Shown piece after piece: positions 45,070 to 54,446 of a stretch of 64,000 nucleotides of DNA. Both the position numbers and the translations under genes were made by a program. Position 1 is the stretch's first letter. Each line of letters starts with the position of its first letter. The notes beneath the pieces were generated by a model, which did no database searches, was not told the DNA's origin, and saw only the letters and a program-made list of their open reading frames with translations. Origin of the DNA: an uncultured Fodinibius sp. GTDB taxonomy: Bacteria > Bacteroidota > Rhodothermia > Balneolales > Balneolaceae. The stretch covers positions 496,001 to 560,000 of the forward strand of contig CAJXMJ010000001.1 in NCBI GenBank assembly GCA_913056455.1. The letters are read 5' to 3'.

Positions 45070-45288
45070 CGCTGAGAGAGTAATCCCGAAAATTACGTAG
45101 AGGTTTAAATCTTTGAGAAGAGATTGCCGATTGGTGGAAGTAATTATATTGCGATATTGGTTAGCATGTTAGTGCAAAGCATATAAATAAAATGAGTAGA
45201 TTTAGCGTTCCGATAAAATGAGATTTAAATATAACTTGTTTGGTTGCTCACAGAGAAAGTAAACCATCAATATAAATGAATAATTACT

Positions 45289-45807
45289 ATGAGATTATTT
45301 TATGGGGTTCTGATTATATTATTCTTCACCTTAACCGGCACTTCTTATGGCCAAAAGATCAATATAGATGATGTTAGCAGCATTGATGGAATAATTACTG
45401 CTTTATATGATGTGATATCAGGTCCGGCAGGTCAACGCGATTGGGAACGATTTTCTTCACTCTACAAAGAGCAAGCAACGATGGGAGCAATGAGTGAAAC
45501 AGGGGATGGAACGTTGCGATATGTTTCTATGACGCCCGACCAGTATATAGATCGCAATGATGAGTATTTTAAGAAGAATGGGTTTTGGGAAGAGGAAATA
45601 GCTCGGGATGTGTTCCGGTTTGGTGAAATAGCGACGGTTCATACCTCATTTAAAATTAAGTCGGACAAAGATGGGAAAGTGACGCGACGAGGAGTAAATA
45701 CGGTACAGTTAGTGTTTGATCAAGGGCGCTGGTGGATTACAAATGTAACATGGAACAATGAACGTGGTGATAATAAAATTCCTGAGCAATTGTTGGGAGA
45801 TAAATAG
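45289..45807 (+). CDS. secreted NTF2-like (SnoaL-type) protein
   Basis: A 172-residue exported protein (signal peptide to about residue 21, ending TSYGQ). The mature part has the NTF2-like layout: a long first helix (GIITALYDVISGPAGQRDWERFSSLY), the middle MTPDQYIDRNDEYFKKNGF segment, and strands ending GRWWITNVTWNNE. Such folds bind small ligands or form dimers; no catalytic residues can be assigned. It is monocistronic and unlinked to neighbours. Confidence 0.75.
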   Translation: MRLFYGVLIILFFTLTGTSYGQKINIDDVSSIDGIITALYDVISGPAGQRDWERFSSLYKEQATMGAMSETGDGTLRYVSMTPDQYIDRNDEYFKKNGFWEEEIARDVFRFGEIATVHTSFKIKSDKDGKVTRRGVNTVQLVFDQGRWWITNVTWNNERGDNKIPEQLLGDK

Positions 45808-46239
45808 TAAGAAGAAGGAAGAGGCTTGTTAGGGGAGGTAGATATGTATAATATTGTAATATGTTTTAATATTAAATTTTTATAATGTTATATTGGTTCT
45901 CGTTAGGAAATTAGTTTCATCTTTAGGTATACAGCATTTAGGTTAAGGTAGTTTGTAGAAAGGTAAATCTGCAGTGAGATGGAGTTACTGCTATCAGTAA
46001 ATTTAAGTATAAATTAACATGCAGATGAATCCGTGGGGTATTGAAGTATAGCACCTATCAGGTAGATAACATCTTTGGTTTCATAGTCCTTACTATGACT
46101 ACACAGAAGTATTGCATTTCAGAATTTTATCTGATAATAATCACAGCGAATCCAACTAAATATGTCAAAAGCATAAAAGCAGGTCAAAGGTAGCTTGTAC
46201 ACGTAACTATTTTATTCACATAACATCTTAGAAAGGCTT
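45808..46239. other. 430-base AT-rich intergenic region before the B12 sensor operon
   Basis: No gene, tRNA or clear hairpin terminator is visible. Runs such as TATAATATTGTAATATG near 45846 are AT-rich and loosely palindromic. The promoter of the B12-binding/kinase operon must lie here. Confidence 0.5.
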
Positions 46240-47301
46240 ATGCCGGGATCAGACCGCAGGGAAGTACAACAATTAGAAGCTCACAAGGAGGAGTTGGCCG
46301 AGCTTTTCACGTCCATGCATTTTGAACGTTATCCGGAACTGGATGAACAGTATGGAAAAGAGGGAAGAAGGAAATGTTATGAGGATACCATTCAACATCT
46401 CGATTACTTAGAACAGGCTGCTCGTGTTGAGAGTAAGGAACTGTTTAATAACTATTTGGGATGGGCGCGAACTATGCTGCAAGAACGGGAGATGCTCAAA
46501 AGTGATCTTGTTGATAATCTTGCAACGTTACGAAAAGCCATTAAAAGAACATTGCCGGATGATACGGCTTCTTCATTGAACGAATATATTGATGATGGGC
46601 TCTCTTCGTTGCAGAATACTGATACCGAAGAAATTACATACTTACATGAAGGTGATCCTTTATTTGATGAAGCAAATAAGTATTTAGATTTATTACTGTC
46701 GGGAAAGCGTAAGGAGGCCTCACAGTTAATTCAAACACTGGTAGATGAAGGCACCTCGATAAAGGATATTTATGAGCATATTTTTCAAAAGACGCAATAT
46801 GAGGTGGGGATTCTTTGGCAGACGAATAAAATTACGGTCGCTCATGAACATTACTGCACTGCTGCCACCCAGCTTATTATGTCGCAGCTATATCCCAAAA
46901 TATTTGCCATGGGAAAGAGTGATAAACGATTAGTTGCTTGTTCAATAGCCGAGGAGCTTCACGAAATTGGCATTCGTATGGTGACCGACTTTTTTGAAAT
47001 GGAAGGTTGGGATACTCACTACTTAGGCTCCAACATGCCTGATGAACACTTAATACGATCAATCAAAGAAAATGATGCCGACGTATTGGCTATTTCAGTT
47101 ACTCTACCCTTGCATATCGGTAAGGCCAAGAACCTGATTGCAAAATTGCGGGAAGATAGGAAGCTTGAAAATCTAAAAATAATAGTCGGCGGATATCCCT
47201 TTAAAACTGTGCCCGATCTGTGGAAAAAAATTGGAGCTGATGCTTCGGCAGGTTCGGCAGATGAAGCCATTGAAATTGCAAATAAATTGATTGAACATTG
47301 A
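46240..47301 (+). CDS. B12-binding sensor protein with a CarH-type W-x9-EH motif
   Basis: A 353-residue soluble protein. Residues 1-125 are helical without a recognised DNA-binding motif. Residues 140-225 form the four-helix cap that covers cobalamin, with W193, nine residues, then E203-H204 (LWQTNKITVAHEHY): the W-x9-EH pattern of the photosensory CarH/LitR group. Residues 230-350 are the Rossmann B12 domain, with the lower-ligand histidine in ELHEIG (H241) and later VGGYPF. CarH-type proteins bind adenosylcobalamin and respond to light. Here the N-terminal MerR domain is missing and the next gene is a histidine kinase, overlapped by four bases. Light sensing is inferred. Confidence 0.85.
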   Translation: MPGSDRREVQQLEAHKEELAELFTSMHFERYPELDEQYGKEGRRKCYEDTIQHLDYLEQAARVESKELFNNYLGWARTMLQEREMLKSDLVDNLATLRKAIKRTLPDDTASSLNEYIDDGLSSLQNTDTEEITYLHEGDPLFDEANKYLDLLLSGKRKEASQLIQTLVDEGTSIKDIYEHIFQKTQYEVGILWQTNKITVAHEHYCTAATQLIMSQLYPKIFAMGKSDKRLVACSIAEELHEIGIRMVTDFFEMEGWDTHYLGSNMPDEHLIRSIKENDADVLAISVTLPLHIGKAKNLIAKLREDRKLENLKIIVGGYPFKTVPDLWKKIGADASAGSADEAIEIANKLIEH

Positions 47302-48503
47302 GTACACAGCACCAAACGCTTCCAAATGGAATCGCTATCATTGTAAATGATGACGGAATACTCCAGAAGATCATTCATGATTCTTTTGGGGTGTTTTCAC
47401 TCCGGGGAGATGAAACCATGTCTTTTGTAGACTGCCTTGAGAGCGATAGTATTCCCAAAGCTTATCAGTTTATTGAGCGTATTAATACCAACGATGTAGC
47501 CTATGACTGGGAGCTGCACGTTACAGATGGCGAGGAAATCAAATTGTTTAGTTTTTCGGGTATTAGCGTGGATGATAAGAATTTGTTGATAGGGACCGCC
47601 AATCCGGATGATACTGAACAGTTTTTGAATGGATTGATGGAGATGAATAATGAGTCTATTAATAAGCTGCGCACGTTTATGAAAGAACAACAGCAATCTA
47701 CCGGATCAATGAATGACGAGTGGGCAATGTATGACGAGATGAGCGGTCTTAACAACGAGCTGGCGAATATGCAGCGCAAGCTTACAAAAAAGACGGCCGA
47801 ACTTGAACGCATGAACGAACTCAAAAATCAAATGCTGGGTATGGCGGCTCATGATCTTCGCAATCCGCTTACGCTTATCCAGAATTATTCCAGTTTTTTG
47901 ATTGAGGATCACGAAGAGGAGGACATATTTTCGGATGATCAGTTTCAGCTGGTAAAACAGATCAAAGAATCCAGTGAGTATATGGTACAAATTATCGAGG
48001 ATATGCTGGACATTTCGGCTATAGAATCGGGTAGTATAAGTTTGGAAAAAGATGATGAAGATATTTGCGAGCTTGTCGACCGGGTTGTGTCATTGAACCG
48101 ACCGACAGCTGGGAAAAAGGATATCTCTCTAACAACTAAATTGCCGGATAAGGCAATAATTAAAGAGGTTGATGCCCACAAATTTCAGCAGGTATTGGAT
48201 AACTTGATCTCCAACGCCATAAAATATTCTCAGCCTCAAACAGAGGTAGAAGTAGGTATAAAGAAGGAGAGTGACAGTGCCATAACTATTTATGTTAAGG
48301 ATGAGGGACAGGGTATTCCTGAAAATGAGCTTGAAGATCTATTTGTACCCTTTACGAAGATTAGTAGTGAGCCTACCGCCGGGGAAAAAAGTACCGGGCT
48401 GGGGTTGGCGATTGCCCAAAAAATTGTAGAAGCACACGGCGGTGATATTCAGGTTGAAAGTGAAGCAGGGATCGGGTCAACCTTTTATGTCACTATTTCT
48501 TAA
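47298..48503 (+). CDS. PAS-like sensor histidine kinase coupled to the B12 protein
   Basis: A 401-residue cytosolic kinase (no transmembrane helix). An N-terminal PAS-like region (about 1-110) is followed by a coiled coil (about 145-180), the H-box MAAHDLRNPL (His185), the N-box NLISNAIKYS, and G-boxes DEGQGIPE and GLGLAIAQKIV. It starts with TTG at 47298 inside the TGA stop of the B12 gene (TTGA), so translation is coupled and the B12 protein is the probable input. No response regulator gene is adjacent. It ends 18 bases before a terminator at 48522. Confidence 0.9.
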   Translation: MSTQHQTLPNGIAIIVNDDGILQKIIHDSFGVFSLRGDETMSFVDCLESDSIPKAYQFIERINTNDVAYDWELHVTDGEEIKLFSFSGISVDDKNLLIGTANPDDTEQFLNGLMEMNNESINKLRTFMKEQQQSTGSMNDEWAMYDEMSGLNNELANMQRKLTKKTAELERMNELKNQMLGMAAHDLRNPLTLIQNYSSFLIEDHEEEDIFSDDQFQLVKQIKESSEYMVQIIEDMLDISAIESGSISLEKDDEDICELVDRVVSLNRPTAGKKDISLTTKLPDKAIIKEVDAHKFQQVLDNLISNAIKYSQPQTEVEVGIKKESDSAITIYVKDEGQGIPENELEDLFVPFTKISSEPTAGEKSTGLGLAIAQKIVEAHGGDIQVESEAGIGSTFYVTIS

Positions 48504-48521
48504 AAATACGACCAAATAAAA

Positions 48522-48548
48522 AAGTCCGCTGTCTTAAACAGCGGACTT
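48522..48548. terminator. intrinsic terminator between convergent genes
   Basis: AAGTCCGCTGT and ACAGCGGACTT form a perfect 11-bp stem with a CTTAA loop. The T-run (TTTTTTATTT) is on the minus strand, so it mainly serves the DUF4168 gene. Confidence 0.85.
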
Positions 48549-48567
48549 CATATAAAATAAATACAAT

Positions 48568-49137
48568 TTATTGATTTTGAGGAGAGGTGGGTTGTTGTTG
48601 CATTTGCCCTCCCATCTTCTTTTGGATCTGTTGCTGGATTTGCATTTGAAGTGCAGAATCTTGCTGAGCAGCACGGCTTATGTCTTGAAAACGTTGCATC
48701 TCCATGCCGGCATCCTCAATAGCTTTCGTCACGCTGTCACGGATTTCAGTTTGCAGCTCTTGAATAGAAGAAGTAGCCGCATCAAATTTCTCCATTTCGC
48801 TGTCACTGAATTGCGTAGAATCACCTTGGCCCATCTGCTTGGATTGTGCAATCTTTTGATAGGTTTGAATATCAAGGCCTTCATCCTGAATGATCCCCAT
48901 CATCTGTTTTTGAGCCTGCATCTGTACTTGCTGGGCATTCATGGCCGCATCAGCGAAGGTAGCAGCCTCCTCATCAGACACATCAACATCCGGGGCTGAT
49001 TGCTGCATCTGTGCCATGGGATTAGACTGTTGCGAATTTTGTTGCTGAGTATTCGTGTCCTCAGAGGAATCACTTTGGCATCCGATAAGTGCGACTGCCA
49101 ATAGAATAGTAGAAAGGTATTTTAAAGTATTAGTCAT
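48568..49137 (-). CDS. DUF4168-like lipoprotein
   Basis: A 189-residue lipoprotein (lipobox ALIGC, cysteine 20), very rich in Gln and Met. Two halves each resemble the DUF4168 unit: 'VSDEEAATFADAAM...GLDIQTYQKIAQ' and 'FSDSEMEKFDAAT...AGMEMQRFQDISR'. The C terminus is QQQIQKKMGGQMQQQ. Function is unknown; the family is secreted and often linked to cell-surface helices. It is monocistronic, with its own terminator at 48522. Confidence 0.75.
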   Translation of the reverse strand: MTNTLKYLSTILLAVALIGCQSDSSEDTNTQQQNSQQSNPMAQMQQSAPDVDVSDEEAATFADAAMNAQQVQMQAQKQMMGIIQDEGLDIQTYQKIAQSKQMGQGDSTQFSDSEMEKFDAATSSIQELQTEIRDSVTKAIEDAGMEMQRFQDISRAAQQDSALQMQIQQQIQKKMGGQMQQQPTSPQNQ

Positions 49138-49247
49138 TTCTTAGATAATAAAATTATGTTTTGTTCTTCCGTCATTTTGGGAACGGGGTTAAACTAACTT
49201 TATTCCCTTGTATTTATCAATGTTTATTCCGGATTCTTTAAACACAT

Positions 49248-51668
49248 TTACAAAATGGTAAAAGGCACCTTGATTCGGAGGGTAATATTCCTGCCCGGGC
49301 TCAAGGCATATCCCTTATAGGTATCGAGAAAATCCCGATAAGCCTTGTTCAGTAAATTATTACCGGATAATTGTAGGGCGATGGGGCGATCCCAAAGGGA
49401 TATTTCAGCACCTACCGTAGCATTGAATAAGGTATAGGAATCGGTTGAGGCGACCCCAAAGTCACTATATTGAGGCGCGTTACCAAACTGCCAAAAGGGT
49501 TCATAGCGACCGGCGGCATCTTTCGACGATGCGTATTGGATGCCCAAGCTAAAGAATGCATTATCGAATGTACCAATGGATGAACGCATCACTTTTATAT
49601 TACCACTTAGTTTAGTGGGAGGTAAAAGTGGCAAATCATCAACTTCTGCAATATCTTCGTCTACATTTTGCCCGTTGACTGTTTCGAAAGTTCCTGAAAT
49701 TTGCAGCCATGGTAATACCTGTGCGGTAATATCAGCATTAGCCCCGACTAATCGGGCATTGCCCTGCACAAATTCTAAAATAGGGGGACCGTCGTTATTC
49801 GGACCGGCAAACTCACCGGTATTCACTAAGAACATGTAATTATCGATGGCATTACGATAGACAGTTGCTTTGGCCTGAATGCTTTTAGATCGCCATCGAA
49901 GGGATAAATCTGTGTTCAGTGATCGCTCAGAATCCAGGTAAGGATTTCCAACTTGGTAGGCAGCAATACCTCCGTGAACACCATCCACGTGCAGGTTGAA
50001 TAGACTGGGTGCTCTGAATCCTCGTCCGATATTTGTTGCGATGGCAAACTCTTCGGTAAATTGATAGGTGGCACCCAGTGAACCACTGAATTCCACATAC
50101 GACTGACTAAGTACCTCATCCGTTTCGTTGGCATTTACATCGGGTAGATTCAAGTCAGCATTTGATTCGGCTTCTTGAGATCGTGCGTCAATGCGTGCTC
50201 CGAATGAGAACGTCAGATTGTTAATTTCGGCTTGCTCAAAAACAAAGGCTGCAAAATTCTGGATTGTCGCCGAAGGCACTAGTGGTTCTATGCCACGCGT
50301 ATCCTGATCCTGGTATTTATATTCAAGACCAATTGTACCTGAAAATGGACCTACTGCAGGATGTTTGAGATCAGTCTTTAAAGTGTAGCTGTTTAACAAA
50401 ATATCGAGGTGCGCAAATCCTTCGTCCGGCAGCTCACTGCGCGGCTCGGCATTGGCACCGCCCGGATTGGATTGACGAAGATTTTGACTGTAGGTAAACT
50501 GGGGATTCAATGTAAAATCATTTCCGAGATCCAGGTCTCCCTCAAGCTGCAGAGAGTTATTTACCAGGTTTTGACCCAGACCTCGGCCATTTGGCAGCAG
50601 GAAGTTGTGATTGTTTTGCCAACGGGTATATTCTCCGGAAATTTGTCCAATATCGGTTTGATAACCAATCCCGAAGCTGCCATTCAGTTGGTCATAGTCT
50701 GTGTGATCTAATTCTCCTGAAAACTTGGGGGCAGATGTATCATTGCTTTCCTGAAAGGTAGCCACATCCGGTGCCTCCATATTGCCCGCAGAGCGGCGAA
50801 TGATCGTTCCTGAAAATCCCCATCGTCCGGTAGCGCCATTCAAGTGTAATCCGCCGACCAGCTCATTGTTATTGGTTGAAAATTCACCGAGTGTTTTTCC
50901 CTGTAGAAAGGAATCCGAATTGAGGGCCTCCGGTAGTGAATTGGAGATTACATTAACAGCTCCGCCAAGTGCGTCTGATCCGTATTGAACGCTTGCTGCA
51001 CCTCGAACCACTTCGATGCGTTCTGAGGTAAAGGGATCAACATTGGGGCCGTGTCGCACCCCATATTGCTGATAGTCCATAGCAGCTCCGTCGTCGAGTA
51101 CGCGTACCCGGCTACCGCTGAGACCGCGAATGACAGGTTTCCCCGTTTGACTTCCTGTTGAAATCGTGGAAACACCAGCCAGTTCTTCCAGAGATGCTCC
51201 CAGCGAAGTTTGTTGACGCGAAAATTTGGTATCTCCAGTCAATACATCAACGTCGGCGGGTGTAGTAAGGGGATCTGATTCATAAGGCGTTCCGGTGACG
51301 ATAATGTTATCTGATTGTACCGTTCCTTTTTTGAGGGTAAGGTTGAAGGTAGTGGTTTCCCCATCTCGGAGTGTGACTTCTCGGGTTTGGGAAGTGTATC
51401 CCACAAAAGAAAAGGTGAGGGAATACGTGCCGGAGGGGAGGTTTTCTATTCGATACTTTCCATCTGCTTTTGTTGACGTTCCTTCACCCAGTTCGGCAAA
51501 TGCGACATTAACGCCGGGCAGAGGTGCTCCTTTAGTGTCGGTAACAGTACCGGTAATAACAGCTGTATCATCGGATTGAGTTTGTGCATGTAATGACGAC
51601 GTTAGAAATGAGGTAGTTAATAGAACAGTTAAAAATATCAGGGTTTTTGTTTTAAATAGATGCGGCAT
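49248..51668 (-). CDS. TonB-dependent receptor
   Basis: An 806-residue outer-membrane receptor. A signal peptide (to about residue 29, ending HAQ) is followed by a carboxypeptidase-regulatory-like domain (about 38-115, VTDTKGAPLPGVNVAF... and FSFVGYTSQTREV), a plug with VRGLSGSRVRVLDDGAAMDYQQYGVRHG and the EVVRGAASVQYGSDALGGAVNV block, then the beta-barrel ending ITLRIKVPFTIL. It imports a ligand using TonB energy. It is the last gene of the minus-strand locus 55345-49248, next to a small Cys-pair protein (51-base gap); zinc or other metal chelates are the probable cargo. Confidence 0.9.
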   Translation of the reverse strand: MPHLFKTKTLIFLTVLLTTSFLTSSLHAQTQSDDTAVITGTVTDTKGAPLPGVNVAFAELGEGTSTKADGKYRIENLPSGTYSLTFSFVGYTSQTREVTLRDGETTTFNLTLKKGTVQSDNIIVTGTPYESDPLTTPADVDVLTGDTKFSRQQTSLGASLEELAGVSTISTGSQTGKPVIRGLSGSRVRVLDDGAAMDYQQYGVRHGPNVDPFTSERIEVVRGAASVQYGSDALGGAVNVISNSLPEALNSDSFLQGKTLGEFSTNNNELVGGLHLNGATGRWGFSGTIIRRSAGNMEAPDVATFQESNDTSAPKFSGELDHTDYDQLNGSFGIGYQTDIGQISGEYTRWQNNHNFLLPNGRGLGQNLVNNSLQLEGDLDLGNDFTLNPQFTYSQNLRQSNPGGANAEPRSELPDEGFAHLDILLNSYTLKTDLKHPAVGPFSGTIGLEYKYQDQDTRGIEPLVPSATIQNFAAFVFEQAEINNLTFSFGARIDARSQEAESNADLNLPDVNANETDEVLSQSYVEFSGSLGATYQFTEEFAIATNIGRGFRAPSLFNLHVDGVHGGIAAYQVGNPYLDSERSLNTDLSLRWRSKSIQAKATVYRNAIDNYMFLVNTGEFAGPNNDGPPILEFVQGNARLVGANADITAQVLPWLQISGTFETVNGQNVDEDIAEVDDLPLLPPTKLSGNIKVMRSSIGTFDNAFFSLGIQYASSKDAAGRYEPFWQFGNAPQYSDFGVASTDSYTLFNATVGAEISLWDRPIALQLSGNNLLNKAYRDFLDTYKGYALSPGRNITLRIKVPFTIL

Positions 51669-51719
51669 GACAAATTAATTAATTTCAAATAAGTCTGTGA
51701 TTGAAAGAGCTGCAAATCC

Positions 51720-52031
51720 TTAAGTAAGAACTGGCGGGGACTTGTTTGAAATACGGAGGTAGTCACCAGACTCTGTAAAAAGCTGGTTATAAAGAAAAAA
51801 AGTATGGTTTTGAAAACTTACTGTGTCGCCTGTTTGGGGTTGGGTGGGAAGGCTTTGAAGCAAGTGTAGGCAAGCCAGGCAATCCGGCTGGTCGAGACTG
51901 ATATGGTGTTCAAGCTGGTGTTGCTCAGAGAAACCGGAAATATCATTATGAAGGTGGAATGAAGTTCCGATAAGACATAGTCCAACCACCATCAAAAATG
52001 CACGGTTTATAATGGTGGAACGAAGTCTCAT
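51720..52031 (-). CDS. small secreted Cys-pair protein (DUF2946-like), copy 1
   Basis: A 103-residue protein with an N-terminal hydrophobic segment (about 9-27) and then HLHND, HQLEHH and CLACLH, and a C terminus ending NKSPPVLT. A second protein at 55022 shares this layout (HSHH, CPICAK and a terminal RSPPVLG). His-rich stretch plus a CxxC pair suggests a metal-binding role, as in DUF2946-type proteins with an R-x-PP end. It lies between the two TonB receptor genes (83- and 51-base gaps), so metal handling is likely. Confidence 0.68.
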   Translation of the reverse strand: MRLRSTIINRAFLMVVGLCLIGTSFHLHNDISGFSEQHQLEHHISLDQPDCLACLHLLQSLPTQPQTGDTVSFQNHTFFLYNQLFTESGDYLRISNKSPPVLT

Positions 52032-52114
52032 CTAACTTTTAAAATATTCGAAGTTTATATTTTTATGAGGTTTAAGTTGAATAACAATCGTTGATAGGTG
52101 ATCATTCTATAGTA

Positions 52115-54400
52115 TCAAAAATACACCCGGTAAAGCATTGAGATATTACGTCCCGGCTGGGGATAAATCTCTTTAATGCGCGAGAGATGATCACGATAAG
52201 TAGTATTAAAAATGTTGTTGGCGTTTAATGATACGGTATGAAGCAGTCCCCACTTTCCAAATCGATACTGGCTAAATAAGTTAAAAACAGTATAGTCGTC
52301 AGTAGGGGTTTCAAATTCTCCGGTACGCTTTTGAGCGGCACCAATCCTTGCTTTTGTTCCCACTTTCAATTTGTCATAGGTATAAGACAGCTCAATATTA
52401 CCTTTTAATGGAGGAATCATTGGTAACGGTTTCCATTCCTCGCTGGAGTTTGTTTGCTCATTTTCAAAAAGTTTACGCTTGCCGTGTGTATAGCTTGCAG
52501 AAGCTGACAGAGCCCAATGATTAGACAGCTTAAACTGCGAGTTAAATTCAATCCCGGAAAGTACAGCTTCGGTTCCGGTAAATTGATAGATAAACAAGGA
52601 TTGGTTCTGGGAAGAACGCTGACCGGTATTGCGCGCATAATTGTAGTTGGAAAATCCGTTATGAAATAGTGTAAGCTCGGCACGTGCACGAGTTCCGCGA
52701 TATCTGAGGTAAATCTCCTTGCCAAGGCCTCGCTCGGGATCAAGATCAGGATTTCCAACCTCGAAAGAATAAGAGGCAAGATGAGGGCCCTGTGAAAATA
52801 GCTCTTCCTGAGAGGGTGCTCTGAACGAATGGATGATACTAGCTCCCGTAAAAAAGCCCCCGCCAAAGTCATAAACAGCATTGGCAGAACTGGCAAGGGC
52901 TGTAAAGCTTCTATCCCGAATTTCTCGTCCCTGAATAGTTTGGTTTTCTGTGTGAGGGAGAGATCGGGTATGATCCAGCCGTGCACCGAGTTCGAGATGT
53001 AATGATCTCAGATCCTTTTCTTCGATAAGAAATGCCGAGAAACTGTACGAGTCGGAGTCGGGAGTCCGAGTACCGTTAACGGCATAATTCTTTCGCTCAG
53101 CCCATATCCCGACTTTGCCTTCATCAAAAATACCAACGTTTTTATGATCAGCTTTTACGGAGGCGTTGCTGGTTAAAAGCCCAAATTCTGTACCGATTAC
53201 ACCATTCGATTCAATCTCTTGGTGATAATAACTTTTATGAGAGAGAGCGATTTGCAGCTTTTCGAAAATAGCATCATTTACAAAAATTTCAGTCTTGCCT
53301 TCAATTTGTAGTTTCTCCATCTCAATATTAACACCGTTCGGATGTCCGCCCAGCGAATCAGGAGGGATTCCGTAGTTGTTCAGGAACAAACTGGTAGCCA
53401 ATCCGGCATGCCCCCATGGACGAATATAACCGACACCTACCGAATTATTGGTAGAAAATATCCCTGAATTCTCAAGATTGCCGTTGGGGGTGTTAGTATT
53501 ACGTGCAGAACGAATATTTCCGTCAATTTTTAATGCAAAGTTTTTAGATAGTGGGGAAAGAAGTTCTATTCCTGCAGCACCGCCGGTATTTACTGATTCT
53601 CCCTGCAGGGTGGCCGTTCCATGGATATGGTCGGGATGACTTGAGGGCACTTGGTTTCGGACCACATTTATTACCCCTCCAATGGCATTGGAGCCATATT
53701 CCAGGGCTATTGGACCACGAGCAATTTGAATTTCCTCTGCTGAGATTGGATCTAATGTGACAGCATGATCAGAAGATTGTGATGATACATCACCGGTTCG
53801 TTCACCGTCCTGTAAAATCATTAGTCGCTCACCACCCAGGCCGCGCATTATCGGTCGTCCGGGTGCGGTCCCCATTGACCGCGTACTCAATCCCGGTATA
53901 TCTTCCAGTGTATTAGCCAGCGTGGAGGAGAGGTTTTGCCGCAGAGTTTGCCCTGATATAGTTTGCGTTGCATTTTCTAAGTGATTGCTGCTTTGCTGAT
54001 GACGGTGACCAATAACTTCTATACCCTCATTGTCCAGAATGGTAGGTGTCATTGACAGTGTAATTCTAAGTGTATCATTGGCCGGTACCTCAATGGTTTG
54101 TGATTGGGTTTGATAACCAATCCGCTGCATTTTGATTATATACGTTCCGCTCGGAATATTTTTAAACGTAAAGGTGCCGTCGCTGTGTGTGGTTTGCCCG
54201 CGATTTATTTCTTCAAGAAATAAATAAGCATAGCTGATGGGATCACCTGTTTCTTCGTCGATAACAACACCCGTAAGAGTATTGTTTGGAAGTTCAGATG
54301 CAGCTAATGACTGTGGCAACAACCAACAGAATGTCAAAGCCATTAATAAGATGAAAACTAATTTAAAAGACTTTGCCATAAGTGTCTTATAAAATGACAT
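52115..54400 (-). CDS. TonB-dependent receptor, probable metal (ZnuD-like)
   Basis: A 761-residue receptor with a signal peptide (to about residue 34), a carboxypeptidase-regulatory-like domain (about 40-112) and a plug: PIMRGLGGERLMILQDGERTGDVSSQSSDHAVTLDP and ARGPIALEYGSNAIGGVINV. That plug wording, with DVSSQSSDHA, is what I recall for zinc receptors of the ZnuD group, and SHPDHIHG adds a His loop. It ends GRNISMLYRVYF. It lies 46 bases after the His-rich lipoprotein gene, with a hairpin between them, and 83 bases before copy 1 of the small Cys-pair protein. Confidence 0.88.
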   Translation of the reverse strand: MSFYKTLMAKSFKLVFILLMALTFCWLLPQSLAASELPNNTLTGVVIDEETGDPISYAYLFLEEINRGQTTHSDGTFTFKNIPSGTYIIKMQRIGYQTQSQTIEVPANDTLRITLSMTPTILDNEGIEVIGHRHQQSSNHLENATQTISGQTLRQNLSSTLANTLEDIPGLSTRSMGTAPGRPIMRGLGGERLMILQDGERTGDVSSQSSDHAVTLDPISAEEIQIARGPIALEYGSNAIGGVINVVRNQVPSSHPDHIHGTATLQGESVNTGGAAGIELLSPLSKNFALKIDGNIRSARNTNTPNGNLENSGIFSTNNSVGVGYIRPWGHAGLATSLFLNNYGIPPDSLGGHPNGVNIEMEKLQIEGKTEIFVNDAIFEKLQIALSHKSYYHQEIESNGVIGTEFGLLTSNASVKADHKNVGIFDEGKVGIWAERKNYAVNGTRTPDSDSYSFSAFLIEEKDLRSLHLELGARLDHTRSLPHTENQTIQGREIRDRSFTALASSANAVYDFGGGFFTGASIIHSFRAPSQEELFSQGPHLASYSFEVGNPDLDPERGLGKEIYLRYRGTRARAELTLFHNGFSNYNYARNTGQRSSQNQSLFIYQFTGTEAVLSGIEFNSQFKLSNHWALSASASYTHGKRKLFENEQTNSSEEWKPLPMIPPLKGNIELSYTYDKLKVGTKARIGAAQKRTGEFETPTDDYTVFNLFSQYRFGKWGLLHTVSLNANNIFNTTYRDHLSRIKEIYPQPGRNISMLYRVYF

Positions 54401-54411
54401 AAGAAAACAAA

Positions 54412-54440
54412 CAGCCGGAAATAACGAATTTCTCCGGCTG
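54412..54440 (-). terminator. hairpin between the lipoprotein and receptor genes
   Basis: CAGCCGGA and TCCGGCTG pair, with an inner AAAT/ATTT extension. On the minus strand the tail is TTTGTTTTCTTAT. Placed inside a same-strand gene series, it may reduce read-through into the receptor gene. Confidence 0.6.
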
Positions 54441-54446
54441 TATTTA

